The notes under the pieces are model-generated. The model was not told where the DNA came from and did not search any database. It saw nothing but the letters and a program-made list of their open reading frames with translations. Made by a program: the position numbers and the translations under genes. Shown here in pieces: positions 17,029 to 26,193 of a stretch of DNA of 64,000 bases. Every line of letters starts with the position of its first letter. Position 1 is the stretch's first letter. This stretch comes from Myxococcales bacterium. Its GTDB lineage: Bacteria; Myxococcota; Myxococcia; Myxococcales; JAJYLH01. The stretch lies in NCBI GenBank assembly GCA_021787845.1, contig JAJYLH010000020.1, positions 1 to 64,000 on the forward strand, read 5' to 3'.

Positions 17029-17445
17029 CGGGCAGCAGCGGCGGCGGGCCTGGGCTCGCTCGTTTTCGGGGCCGCCTTCGACCGGGCGGGCTTGGGCATC
17101 CTGGCGCCGCTGACCATCGCCTCCGCTCGCCTTCCTCGGCGGCAAGTGGCTCGCGCTCGCCGGGGTCGCCGTCTGGGGCATCGCGATGGGCGTGCACGAG
17201 TCGATCATCTCCGCCGCGGTCGCGACGATGGTCGGCCCGAAGCGGCGCGCGTCCACCTACGGCATCTTCACCGCCGCCTTCGGCTTCTCGTGGTTTCTCG
17301 GCAGCGCCCTGCTCGGCCGGCTCTACGACGTGTCGCGGCCGGGGGTCGTGGCGGCCGGCATCGCGCTCGAGCTGTGCGCGGTGCCGTCCTTCGTCGTCGC
17401 CGCCCGTCCTTCGAGTCCGCTCGCAAAGAACGCTCGCTCCCCGCA
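17029..17445 (+). pseudogene. Frameshifted C-terminal fragment of an MFS transporter
   Basis: One frame reads GLGSLVFGAAFDRAGLGILAPLTIAS up to about 17126; the similarity then continues in another frame as AFLGGKWLALAGVAVWGIAMG and MGVHESIISAAVATMVGPKRR, then TAAFGFSWFLGSALLGRLYD and three hydrophobic segments. These are typical of the last third of a major facilitator protein. The N-terminal two thirds are missing, one frameshift lies near 17121-17129, and the 3' end dissolves into dispersed repeats. It is a clear remnant. Confidence 0.7.
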
Positions 17446-17472
17446 GCGCGGGCCGACGCCCGCAACCCAAGC
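17425..17472 (-). repeat. REP-like repeat, TTGGGTTGCGGGCG family, copy 1
   Basis: Read on the minus strand it gives CTTGGGTTGCGGGCGTCGGC followed by CCGCGCTGCGGGGAGCGAGC. This matches the plus strand at 43269-43312 (TTTGGGTTGCGGGCGCAAGC, then CCGCGCTACGCGGAGTGAGC). GCGGGC pairs with GCCCGC to give a short stem. The string GGGTTGCGGGCG also occurs in both island-flanking repeats. Confidence 0.7.
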
Positions 17473-17494
17473 TCGACCTTGGAGACGATCGGAA

Positions 17495-17589
17495 TCGTGG
17501 CACGGGCGTCCTCGCCCGTGAAAGCCCAGTCGAACCGCTGGCATGGCAGGTCCCCGAGCGCTCACGGGCTTTGGACGCCCGTGCCACGA
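17495..17589. repeat. Palindromic dispersed repeat, GTGGCACGGGCG family, copy 2
   Basis: The arms TCGTGGCACGGGCGTCC (17495-17511) and GGACGCCCGTGCCACGA (17573-17589) are a perfect 17-bp inverted repeat. The left arm is followed by CTCGCCCGTGAAAGCCC, making an inner hairpin with the GTGGCACGGGCG arm. It lies between the MFS remnant and aat. Confidence 0.85.
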
Positions 17590-17763
17590 AGTCGTGCCAC
17601 GTGGCGCCGAGAATCTGCGCGCCGCGCGAGCCTTTCGAGGCTTAGTACATCAGGATGAGCGGACTTGAAAGACATCGCTCGCCGGTCTGACGCGGAGCCT
17701 CGGTGGCCGGGACGAAGAACGGGCGCGCCGCCCCGGTGGCAGACGCGCTAGAACGCTCGCGTC

Positions 17764-18462
<699 letters not shown>

Positions 18463-18484
18463 AACCCGCGCCAGCCCTGCCGCC

Positions 18485-20002
18485 TCAGCCCCGTCGCCGC
18501 CCGAGCGGAATCACCGCCCGCACCCGGGTTCCGCCGCCCTCCCGGCTCTCCACGACGAGCGTGCCCCCCACGCCTTGCGCCCGCTCCCGCATCGCCACCA
18601 GCCCCAGGCCCTCGACCAGCCGGCGCTGCTCGACACCCCTGCCGTCGTCCTCGATTTCGAGCACCACCCGGTCCTTCGCCTCGTCGACCTCGAGCCGGAG
18701 CGCCGCCCATTTCGCCTGCGCGTGCCGGGCGACGTTCGTCAGCGCCGCCTGCGCGATGCGGAAGATCGCGGTCGCCATCTCCGGCTCCAGCGGGAACGGC
18801 GCCGGCGCCGCGTCGATGGAGAGCTCGAGCGCCCCCGAGAACGACCGCGCCATCTCCTGCAGCGCTTCCGGAAGGCCCAGGTTGTCCAGGGTCGCCGGCC
18901 GGAGCGCGTGCGCGAGCCCCCGCAGCTCCTCGAGCGTGGTCGCGAGCTGCTCGCGCGCGAGGGAGAGGATGCGCGCCATCTGCGGTTGCCCCGCCGCGAG
19001 CCGAAGCGCCAGGTCGGTCTGAATCACCGCCGCCATCAGCGTCTGCCCGGCGCCGTCGTGCAGCTCCGTCGCGATGCGCCGCCGCTCGTCCTCGTGCGCC
19101 AAGAGCACGCTCCCCGCGAGCCGCTGCCGCTCGAGACCGATGCCCTCCAGCTCCCGGGCCAGCTCTCGCGGCCGCAACCACAGCGCCACCTGCTCGGCGA
19201 GCGCCCGCACCAGCCGCTCCTCGCGCGGGTCGAGCGCGCGCGCGCGCCGCCCACCGCCGAAGAAGAACCCCCGCGCCCGATGCCCCTCGCTCCCCGGCAC
19301 GCAGGCGCAGAAGGCGAACGACGCTTCCCCGAGCCCCAGCGCTTGGAGCGCGTCCGGCAGCTCCGCCCAACTCCCGCTCGCCGTCGCCGCGAGCCCGCTC
19401 TGGCCCTCGGCCTTCGTCGCCAGCGGGCCGAACGCCTTCGCCCGCACCCGCGCCTCGGCCAGCCGCTCGGCGAAGGGACCATACTTGAAGGCCACGCCTT
19501 CCCCGGTCGCGAGATCCACGAAAGCGGTCCAACCGAGCGCCAGCGGTCCCGGCAGCAAATCGCCGAAGGGCCCCAACGACGGCGGGTCGACCGCGCCCGC
19601 CCCGGCGCTCACGAGGCCCCGCAGCACTTCGAGCTCGGTCGCGTCGGCGATGAGCCCTCGCAGGCGCGGCTCGGCCCCGCTCCCGTCGAACAGACAGGTC
19701 TCCTGGAAATGGAGTTGCCGGCCGTCGGGGGCGGCCAGCCGATAGCGGAGCTGGAGCGGCGCCGCCCGGTTCCAGACCGCCAGCTCCCGCTCGATCCGGG
19801 CGCGGTCGAACGGGTGCAACGCCGTCCAGAAGAGCTCCGGCTCGGCGATCCACGCGTCGGCGGAAAGACCCAGCACCTGCTCGGCGTTGGCGCTGACGAA
19901 GAGCGGCGTGCGCCGTTCGTCCGCCCGCGCGAGGTAGAGCACCGGGGCGACGCCGTCCGCCAGCGGCAGGAACGAATCGACGTCTTGGGGCGCGGGGGCC
20001 AA
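18485..20002 (-). CDS. PAS-domain sensor histidine kinase, NarX/LiaS type (HisKA_3)
   Basis: About 505 residues. The first 120 residues form a PAS-like domain (APVLYLARADERRTPLFVSANAEQVLGL, FWTALHPFDRARI). A middle region has a weak GAF-like appearance. The HisKA_3 dimerisation box is AHEDERRRIATELHDGAGQTL with its phosphoacceptor histidine. The ATPase domain has LTNVARHAQA, EDDGRGVEQ and GLGLVAMRERA. The start is uncertain; TTG 20002 is chosen because it is the first plausible codon after the response-regulator stop at 20011. No membrane segment is seen, so this is a soluble sensor. It is co-transcribed with the cognate regulator gene upstream. Confidence 0.85.
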   Translation of the reverse strand: MAPAPQDVDSFLPLADGVAPVLYLARADERRTPLFVSANAEQVLGLSADAWIAEPELFWTALHPFDRARIERELAVWNRAAPLQLRYRLAAPDGRQLHFQETCLFDGSGAEPRLRGLIADATELEVLRGLVSAGAGAVDPPSLGPFGDLLPGPLALGWTAFVDLATGEGVAFKYGPFAERLAEARVRAKAFGPLATKAEGQSGLAATASGSWAELPDALQALGLGEASFAFCACVPGSEGHRARGFFFGGGRRARALDPREERLVRALAEQVALWLRPRELARELEGIGLERQRLAGSVLLAHEDERRRIATELHDGAGQTLMAAVIQTDLALRLAAGQPQMARILSLAREQLATTLEELRGLAHALRPATLDNLGLPEALQEMARSFSGALELSIDAAPAPFPLEPEMATAIFRIAQAALTNVARHAQAKWAALRLEVDEAKDRVVLEIEDDGRGVEQRRLVEGLGLVAMRERAQGVGGTLVVESREGGGTRVRAVIPLGRRRG

Positions 20003-20010
20003 CGTCTTCG

Positions 20011-20646
20011 TCAGTCGTCGATGCCGGTCAGGTGATTGCGGATGGCGTACTTGACGAGCCCGGCCACCGACCGGATGCCGAGCTTGTCCATGATCGCCGC
20101 CCGGTGCCCGTCGATGGTCTTCGCGGTCACCTTCAGGTGCGCGCCGATTTCCTTCGACGTGAGCCCCTGCGACAAGAGCCGCACCACGTCGCGCTCGCGC
20201 GGGGTCAGCCTGGGCGTCTTCGCGGGGGGGCCTCGCCGGAGGGCGGAGACGACGCTGCCCGCGATGCGCGGCGAGAGGAAGACGTCGCCGCGCGCCGCCG
20301 CCCGCACCGCGTCGATGAGCTCCCGGGCGGCGTCTTCCTTGACCACGTACCCGGCGACGCCCGCCTCCACCGCCGCCTGGACGAACCCTTCTTCCTTGTG
20401 CATCGACAAGAGGACGATGCTGGTCAACACGCCCTCTTCGTTGACCTTGCGGGCGATCTCGATGCCGGTCAGCCCCGGCATCTGGATGTCGAGCACCGCC
20501 ACGTCGGGGCGCATCGCGCGAATCGACTCCAGCGCCTGCTCGCCGTCGCTGGTCTCGGCGCAGATCTCGATGTCCGCCTGCGACGACAGCACGGCCCGCA
20601 GTCCCTCGCGCACGATGGCGTGGTCGTCTGCGAGCAGAACGCGCAT
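20011..20646 (-). CDS. NarL/FixJ-family response regulator
   Basis: A 211-residue regulator with an N-terminal receiver domain (MRVLLADDHAIVREG; phosphoacceptor D in VAVLDIQMPGLTGIE; K in YVVKEDAA) and a C-terminal LuxR-type helix-turn-helix (LTPRERDVVRLLSQGLTSKEIGAHLKVTAKTIDGHRAAIMDKL). ATG 20646 is the natural start because the receiver begins there; the frame is open upstream without similarity. It is the first gene of the two-component pair and is divergent from queD, so the 210-bp gap upstream should hold both promoters. Signal and targets are unknown. Confidence 0.94.
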   Translation of the reverse strand: MRVLLADDHAIVREGLRAVLSSQADIEICAETSDGEQALESIRAMRPDVAVLDIQMPGLTGIEIARKVNEEGVLTSIVLLSMHKEEGFVQAAVEAGVAGYVVKEDAARELIDAVRAAARGDVFLSPRIAGSVVSALRRGPPAKTPRLTPRERDVVRLLSQGLTSKEIGAHLKVTAKTIDGHRAAIMDKLGIRSVAGLVKYAIRNHLTGIDD

Positions 20647-20857
20647 CCCGCGATCTTCCTTTCCGCAGCACGCCCAGAGCGTGCACCTTGTCAATCGTAG
20701 CAAAGGCGTGTTGCCCCGACATTTCGCGGCGCGTCGGACAGCGGAGCCGTAAGCTCGCCCGGCGCGCGCGATGCCCTCCGGCACCTCTTCGCGGCGCCGG
20801 GCCGATGCGGTCGCCGGCGTTGACTTCCCCTCGCGCGGTCATTAGGACGCGAGAGCC

Positions 20858-21217
20858 ATGCCGCGCCTCGCGCTCGAGATGGACTTCTCCTTCTCCGCCG
20901 CCCACCGGCTGCCCTGCTACTCGGGGCGATGCTTCAACCTGCACGGGCACAACTACAAGCTCACCGTCCGGGTCGAAGGCGAGCCCGACCCGAAGACCGG
21001 GATGTTCCTCGACTACGGCGACCTCGAGAAGGCGGCGAAGGCGGCGGTGCTCGACCGGTGCGACCACGCGAACCTGAACGACTTCGTCGACAACCCCACC
21101 GCCGAGAACCTGGTCGTGTGGATGTGGCCCCGGCTGCGAGAGAAGCTGCCGGGCCTGACCGAGGTGCGGCTGTGGGAAACCCGAGAGTGCTGCGTCGTCT
21201 ACCGGGGCGACCCGTGA
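20858..21217 (+). CDS. queD: 6-carboxy-5,6,7,8-tetrahydropterin synthase (QueD/PTPS family)
   Basis: A 119-residue zinc enzyme that acts on dihydroneopterin triphosphate in the queuosine/7-deazaguanine pathway. The zinc histidines are in FSAAHRL and LHGHNYKL, with the catalytic cysteine in GRCFNLHGH; ENLVVWMW and VRLWETRECCVVY complete the signature. Its stop overlaps the GTG start of folE, so GTP cyclohydrolase and the next enzyme of the pathway are made together. queE and queC are not in the window. Confidence 0.93.
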   Translation: MPRLALEMDFSFSAAHRLPCYSGRCFNLHGHNYKLTVRVEGEPDPKTGMFLDYGDLEKAAKAAVLDRCDHANLNDFVDNPTAENLVVWMWPRLREKLPGLTEVRLWETRECCVVYRGDP

Positions 21218-21843
21218 GCTCGCCGGGCCCGGACGCGGGCGCCTTCGAGCGGGTGTTCGAGGCGTTCTTGCGCGCGTCGGGAGCGCCGCTCGACGACCCG
21301 GAGCTGGCCGAGACCCCCCGCCGCGCCGCCGAGGCGTGGGCGGGGGAGTTTCTCGACGGCTACCAGACCGCTCCGGCCGAGGCGCTCGGGCGCCCTTCGG
21401 CAGCGCCGAAGGAAAGCGGCATCGTTCTCGTCACCGCGCTCGATTACGTCGGGGTCTGCCCGCACCACCTCTTGCCGTATCGCGGCCTCGCCCACGTCGG
21501 GTATCTCCCGGCGGGAAAGGTCGCCGGGTTCGGCCGGGTCCCGCGGCTGGTCGACGCGCTCGCGCACCGGCTGACCCTGCAGGAGACGCTGGCGGTGCAG
21601 ATCGCGCAGGCGCTCTGGCAGGGTCTGTCCGCGGCGGGCGCGGCGGTGATTCTGGAAGCGGAGCAGACCTGCCTCTCGATGCGCGGCGAGCACCAGACGC
21701 ACAGCCGCACCGTTACCGAGGGGCAGGCGGGCGAAACCGGGGAGGCGGTGCTCGCGCGCCTTCGCCGAGCGGTGGCGCTCCCGGTAAGCCATGCGCGAAC
21801 GCCACCGCGATCGTCGAGAAGTACGAAACGTCGCTCGTCCTGA
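21214..21843 (+). CDS. folE: GTP cyclohydrolase I
   Basis: Converts GTP to 7,8-dihydroneopterin triphosphate, the substrate of QueD and the entry to folate. The protein has about 209 residues starting at GTG 21214, overlapping the queD stop by four bases. Zinc ligands are visible in GVCPHHLLPYRG and in EQTCLSMRGEHQTHSRTVT; RLVDALAHRLTLQETLAVQIA is the family dimer helix. The usual C-E-H-H is C-P-H-H here, a conservative departure. The last 15 residues are rich in Ser and Arg and run into a repeat, so the natural C-terminus may have been extended. Confidence 0.92.
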   Translation: MSSPGPDAGAFERVFEAFLRASGAPLDDPELAETPRRAAEAWAGEFLDGYQTAPAEALGRPSAAPKESGIVLVTALDYVGVCPHHLLPYRGLAHVGYLPAGKVAGFGRVPRLVDALAHRLTLQETLAVQIAQALWQGLSAAGAAVILEAEQTCLSMRGEHQTHSRTVTEGQAGETGEAVLARLRRAVALPVSHARTPPRSSRSTKRRSS

Positions 21844-21937
21844 GCCCTTCGGCTGCGCTTAGGACCATGCCGATCCGGTTGACACACTTGCCCGACGTTG
21901 GAGCCGGGTCAACCGGATCGGCATGCTCAGGACGAGC
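21832..21937. repeat. Palindromic element, CCGGTTGACACACTTG family, copy 2
   Basis: Inner arms CATGCCGATCCGGTTGAC (21866-21883) and GTCAACCGGATCGGCATG (21908-21925) are a perfect 18-bp inverted repeat. Outer arms GCTCGTCCTGAGC and GCTCAGGACGAGC extend the palindrome. The loop contains CACTTGCCCGACGTTGGAGC, which matches the right arm of the element at 16458-16585 (minus strand). The element overlaps the last codons of folE. Confidence 0.85.
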
Positions 21938-21998
21938 TCCGTCGAAGGATGACCGGAGCTTGCCGGTCGAAGCCTCTAGTGGGGCGAGAGGGGTGCCG

Positions 21999-22676
21999 AT
22001 GAGCCGAAAGGTGGCGGTGATCACCGGGGCGAGCCGGGGCATCGGGCTCGCCATCGCGCACGCGCTCGCCGACGTCGCCGACCTGTGCCTGTGCGCACGC
22101 GGGAAGGAGGAGCTCGCGCGAGCCACCGCGACGTTCGACCTGACGACCCGGGTCGTCGCCGAGACCTGCGACGTCAGCCGGGCGCAAGAGGTCCAGTGGC
22201 TCATCGACTACTGCCACGAGCGGCTGGGGCCGGTCGACTGGCTCGTCAACAACGCGGGGCTCTGCGAGGTGACGCCGGTCGGCGAGCTGACCGAGGAGCA
22301 GTGGGATCGGGTGCTCGACACGAACTTGAAGGGGCCGTTCCTCTGCACCAGGGCAGCGCTGCCGGACCTCGTCGAACGGCAGGGGCGCGTCGTCAGCATC
22401 GGCTCGATTTCCGGCACCCTCGGGACCCCCCTGCAGAGCGCCTACAACGCCTCGAAGTGGGGCCTGAGCGGGCTGACCAAGACGCTCGCGGAAGAGCTGC
22501 GCGAAAAGCGGGTGATGGTCAGCGCGGTGCTCCCCGGCTCGGTCGACACCTCGATGCTCGACAAGCGCAAGTTCGCGCCGGTGATCGAGCCCCAGGAAAT
22601 CGCCGGGGTGGTCCGGTTCCTCCTCGCCGACGCGCCGTTCTCGATGACCGGGTCGCTGGTCGAGGCGTTCGGCTGA
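21999..22676 (+). CDS. Short-chain dehydrogenase/reductase
   Basis: A 225-residue Rossmann oxidoreductase. The NAD(P)-binding TGASRGIGLAIA is at residues 9-20; LVNNAGLCEV, the serine in VSIGSISG and YNASKWG supply the catalytic Ser-Tyr-Lys set. The ATG at 21999 is preceded by GAGAGG. Its stop overlaps the ATG of the FAD-linked oxidase gene, so the two are probably an operon. The substrate cannot be told from sequence. Confidence 0.92.
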   Translation: MSRKVAVITGASRGIGLAIAHALADVADLCLCARGKEELARATATFDLTTRVVAETCDVSRAQEVQWLIDYCHERLGPVDWLVNNAGLCEVTPVGELTEEQWDRVLDTNLKGPFLCTRAALPDLVERQGRVVSIGSISGTLGTPLQSAYNASKWGLSGLTKTLAEELREKRVMVSAVLPGSVDTSMLDKRKFAPVIEPQEIAGVVRFLLADAPFSMTGSLVEAFG

Positions 22677-24058
22677 TGGACGAGGTGATCGCGAGGCTCG
22701 AGCGGCTGGTCGGCGGGCAGCGCCTTCGTTCCGGCGAGGCGCTCCACCCGTACACGCATGACGAGAGCGATGTCGGTCCCCGCCAGCCGCTGGTGGCGGT
22801 CGAGGCGCGCTCGGCGGAGGAGGTCGAGGCGATCGTCCGGCTCGCCCGGGAGACGAAGACGCCCGTCGTCCCGCGCGGCGCCGGCACCGGGAAGAGCGGC
22901 GGCGCTCTCGCCGAGCGGGGAGGCATCGTCCTCTCCACCGCCGGGATGACGGCGATTCGGGAGATCGATCGGCGCGACCTGGTGGCGGTGGTCGAGCCGG
23001 GCGTGGTGACGAAGACGCTCCAGGACGCGGTCGAGGCCCAGAACCTCTTCTACCCGCCGGACCCGAGCTCGCTCGACACGTCGACCCTGGGCGGAAACGC
23101 CGCCCACGACGCCGGGGGACCGAGAGCGCTCAAGTACGGCGTCACCCGCGATTACGTCCTCGCGACCGAAACGGTCCTCGGAACGGGCGAGCGGGTGCGG
23201 ACCGGGCACCGCAGCATCAAGGGCGTCGCCGGCTACGACCTGACGGCGCTCCTCGTCGGGAGCGAAGGAACGCTGGGCATCTTCACCGAGCTTTCGCTCC
23301 AGCTCCTGCCGAAGCCCGAACGGGTGGAGACGGCGCTCCTGGTCTACGGCGGCGATGAGGGTGAGGAGCAGGCCATCCGCTCGGTGGATGCGCTCTTCGG
23401 CTCGGGATTGCTGCCGCGCACCTGCGAGCTGCTCGACCGCCCCGCGATGCAAGCGGTTCGTTCGCGCGCGCCGTTCGCCTTCCCGCCCGACGTGGCCGCG
23501 GCGCTCATCGTCGAAGTGGATGGCAACGAGGACGGCTGCGCGCGCGACCTGCGCACCCTCGAGGCGGTCTGTACGCGGGCGGGCGCGGCCGAGGTGCTCC
23601 TCGCGCAGACGCCCGGGCAACGGGCGAAGGTGTGGGAGACCCGGCGGCTCGTCAGCCCCTCCTTGCGCGCGCTGCGGCCGTTCAAGATGAGCGAGGACGT
23701 CGCGGTCCCGCGCGGCCGGATGCTCGAGCTCGTCCGCGCCGTTCGACGGCTGGGGCAATCGCTCGGCCTCGAGACGGCGGTCTACGGCCACGCCGGCGAC
23801 GGGAACCTCCACGTGAACCTGCTCTTCGCGTCGCGGGACGACGGCGCGAAGGTCGAGGCGGCGCTGGCTGGGGTGGTGGCGGCAGCGGTCCAGCTCGGCG
23901 GCACCATCACCGGCGAGCACGGCGTCGGCCTCGCGAAGAAGCGCTTCCTCTCGCTCGAACAATCGCCGGCGCTCGTCGCCGCCCAGCGGCGCATCAAGGC
24001 CGCGCTCGACCCGGACGGGATTCTGAATCCAGGAAAGATCTTCCCCGACGAGAGCTGA
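22676..24058 (+). CDS. glcD: FAD-linked oxidase, GlcD (glycolate/D-lactate dehydrogenase) family
   Basis: A 460-residue flavoprotein of the VAO family. The N-terminal FAD domain has PVVPRGAGTGKSGGAL, PPDPSS and TLGGNAAHDAGGPRALKYG; the C-terminal domain has the conserved GHAGDGNLHVNL and ITGEHGVGLAKKRFL, ending DPDGILNPGKIF. This is the standard GlcD architecture, oxidising a 2-hydroxy acid to a 2-keto acid. GlcE and GlcF subunits are not adjacent, so it may work alone as a D-lactate or D-2-hydroxyglutarate type dehydrogenase. Its ATG overlaps the stop of the SDR gene. Confidence 0.92.
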   Translation: MDEVIARLERLVGGQRLRSGEALHPYTHDESDVGPRQPLVAVEARSAEEVEAIVRLARETKTPVVPRGAGTGKSGGALAERGGIVLSTAGMTAIREIDRRDLVAVVEPGVVTKTLQDAVEAQNLFYPPDPSSLDTSTLGGNAAHDAGGPRALKYGVTRDYVLATETVLGTGERVRTGHRSIKGVAGYDLTALLVGSEGTLGIFTELSLQLLPKPERVETALLVYGGDEGEEQAIRSVDALFGSGLLPRTCELLDRPAMQAVRSRAPFAFPPDVAAALIVEVDGNEDGCARDLRTLEAVCTRAGAAEVLLAQTPGQRAKVWETRRLVSPSLRALRPFKMSEDVAVPRGRMLELVRAVRRLGQSLGLETAVYGHAGDGNLHVNLLFASRDDGAKVEAALAGVVAAAVQLGGTITGEHGVGLAKKRFLSLEQSPALVAAQRRIKAALDPDGILNPGKIFPDES

Positions 24059-24147
24059 GCGGCTTCGGGCGCCGCTCGTCGGTCTGAGGCGAGCTCTTGC
24101 CGAGAGGGGTGTCGCCTTCGTTCCCGTGCCGCGCGCGTCATTCTCCT

Positions 24148-24252
24148 TGTGGTGCGGGCGTCCTCGCGCGTCCTCGCCCGTGAGGGCTCGGGGGGCCTGC
24201 CATGCCTGCGAATTCGGCCGGGCTGTCAGGGGCAAGGACGCCCGCGCCACGA
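24148..24252. repeat. Palindromic dispersed repeat, GTGGCACGGGCG family, copy 3
   Basis: The left arm TGTGGTGCGGGCGTCC near 24149 pairs with GGACGCCCGCGCCACGA at 24236-24252. The sequence around it is also palindromic: CCGAGAGGGGTGTCGCCTTC near 24100 faces GAAGGCGATGGCCCCTCGG near 24282. The element fills the gap between glcD and the convergent REC-kinase gene. The internal copy of the CTCGC string is duplicated here. Confidence 0.75.
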
Positions 24253-24300
24253 GAGAACGCGAGCGTGCCCGAACCGGAACGAAGGCGATGGCCCCTCGGG

Positions 24301-25437
24301 CTAGACCCGCGGGAGGGTCGCGACGAACCGGGCGCCGCCCTGCGGGGACGCCTCGACCGCGATGGTCCCGCCGTGCTGGGTGATGATGGCGTGGACGATG
24401 GGCAGGCCGAGACCGGAGCCGCTCGCCTTGGTGGTGAAGAACGGCTCGAAGATGCGCTCGCGAAGCTGCGGCGGCACTCCCGGACCGGAGTCGTCCACCC
24501 CCAACAGGATGTGCCGGTCCGCTCCCCGGGCCCATAAGCGCACCTGCCCTCCCTCCGGGGTCGCCTCCAGCGCGTTGAGCGCGAGGTTCATCGCCACCTG
24601 CCGGAGCAGCCCCTCCTCGCCGTAGACGGGCGGCACCGCCGCGAAGTCGCGCTCGAGCGAGACGTGGCGCCGCTCGGCGTCGCCCTGCAACAGGTCGACC
24701 ACGTTGCCCAAGAGCCGGGTCAGGTCGACCGGTCGGGCCTGGAACTCGCGCGGCCGGGCGAACTGGAGGAAGTCCTCGAGGATGTGGTCGAGCCGCCGGA
24801 TTTCGTCGCGGACCAGGGTCAGCGGGTCGGTCAGCGGCTTTTGCAGGTCGGGCGCGAGCTTCTGAATCCGCCGCTCCAGGACGGAGAGCTGGAGCGCTGC
24901 CGCGTTCAAGGGGTTTCGAATCTCGTGCGAGAGGCCGGCGGTCAGGGTCCCCACCGCCGCGAGCTTCTCCGCCATCTGCGCCCGGCGGGCGAGGTCGCGC
25001 TTCTCCGCGTGCAGCCGCACCTGGCGCAAGGACCGTTCGACCGTCGCGAGGAGCTCGGTCGCCGCGCAGGGTTTGACGAGGTAGGCGCTCGCGCCGGCCC
25101 GGACCGCTTCGGCCGCGCTCTCGACGCTCGCGTGGCCGGTCAGGAGCACCATCTCCGCGTCCGGGTTCGAGCTCTTCAGCGGCCCCGCGAGCTCCGTCCC
25201 CTGGCCGTCCGGGAGCTGCAGGTCGACCAGCGCCACCTCGAACGAGCCGGTGTCGAATGCCCGCCTCGCCTCGCGGCACGTCCCGGCGCTTTGCACGAGA
25301 TAGCCGCCGTCGACCAGCACCTCGCGCAGGCTCTCGGCCACGTCCTGGTCGTCTTCGACGACGATGACTCGCGCTCCCAGGGTCACGACGGGGTCCTTCC
25401 GCGGTCCTTCCGTCCGCTCTTTCGGTCTCGCGGCCAT
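24301..25437 (-). CDS. Receiver-histidine kinase protein (REC-HisKA-HATPase)
   Basis: A 378-residue soluble protein in which the receiver domain precedes the kinase. Receiver: VIVVEDDQDVAESL, phosphoacceptor D in VALVDLQLPDG, K in YLVKPCA. Kinase: HisKA box LTAGLSHEIRNPLNAA, N box MNLALNALEATPEG, G1 DDSGPGVPP, F box and G2 SGSGLGLPIVHAI. There is no membrane segment and no adjacent output regulator, so it likely takes phosphate from or passes it to partners elsewhere. The start at ATG 25437 adds about 20 basic residues before the receiver. Confidence 0.92.
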   Translation of the reverse strand: MAARPKERTEGPRKDPVVTLGARVIVVEDDQDVAESLREVLVDGGYLVQSAGTCREARRAFDTGSFEVALVDLQLPDGQGTELAGPLKSSNPDAEMVLLTGHASVESAAEAVRAGASAYLVKPCAATELLATVERSLRQVRLHAEKRDLARRAQMAEKLAAVGTLTAGLSHEIRNPLNAAALQLSVLERRIQKLAPDLQKPLTDPLTLVRDEIRRLDHILEDFLQFARPREFQARPVDLTRLLGNVVDLLQGDAERRHVSLERDFAAVPPVYGEEGLLRQVAMNLALNALEATPEGGQVRLWARGADRHILLGVDDSGPGVPPQLRERIFEPFFTTKASGSGLGLPIVHAIITQHGGTIAVEASPQGGARFVATLPRV

Positions 25438-25704
25438 GCCTCGCCCTCGAACAGGCCCGGGCGCGCGCCGATCTCGGAAATCGCGCGCCGCTCGATCGAC
25501 CAGCGAATGAGCCTAGGGGCAGCGGCATGCACAGCGCGATCCACGTCGCCGCGACGGCGCGCCAGCCGGCTCCCGAGAAGGTGGACGCAAAATCTGCGCG
25601 CTGCAGGCGGCATCAACGCAACTTTCGCGCCGGCGTGCAAGATGCGACCCGGAGTCCCGTCGCGTTCGCCGCACGGACGAGCTCCGGGGCGTCGGACGGC
25701 CGCC

Positions 25705-26190
25705 TCATGGGCGCCAGGGCAGGCCGAGCCACGCCGCCGCGATGTCCGCGACGCGATCGATCGGGGCGCGGTCGAACGCGATCCCGACCGTCCCGAGGCC
25801 GGCCCCTCCTTCGAGCGCCCAGGTCATCTCGCCCCGTCCTTCCAGGATCGCCCCGCCGCCCTCGAACCGGGCGAGCCGGGCCATCGGCTCCCCGCGCACC
25901 GGCTGGTCCGTCGCCCGACACGCGATGAGCTCCCAGGACGGCCAGGCGTTGCGGCCCCACTGCGCACAGGACCAGCGGTACGCCAAGGCGAGAGCGGTGC
26001 CGCCAAGCACGTCGTCGAAGGCCGGCCGCAGGCGGGCGAGCCCCGTCTCCCAGGCGCCCGCCCGGGGAAGCCGAACGGTCGCGTCCTCGCGCACCACGAT
26101 CGGCCGATCGACGAGCCGGACGATCTCGCCGAAGACGAGCCGAAAGAGCGCCTCCTCCGGCCCCGCCCGCTTGCCGTGCGGCGAAGGCAC
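25705..26190 (-). CDS. Hypothetical protein downstream of rodA
   Basis: A 161-residue protein without a family I recognise. It has no signal peptide or membrane helix. Tryptophan-rich strands (LAYRWSCAQWGRNAWPSWEL, ILEGRGEMTWALE) suggest a small beta-rich soluble domain. Three bases separate its start from the rodA stop, so it is the last gene of the mreC-mreD-mrdA-rodA operon, and a link to envelope growth is the simplest inference. The 3' side (25438-25704) has no further gene. Confidence 0.5.
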   Translation of the reverse strand: MPSPHGKRAGPEEALFRLVFGEIVRLVDRPIVVREDATVRLPRAGAWETGLARLRPAFDDVLGGTALALAYRWSCAQWGRNAWPSWELIACRATDQPVRGEPMARLARFEGGGAILEGRGEMTWALEGGAGLGTVGIAFDRAPIDRVADIAAAWLGLPWRP

Positions 26191-26193
26191 CGC

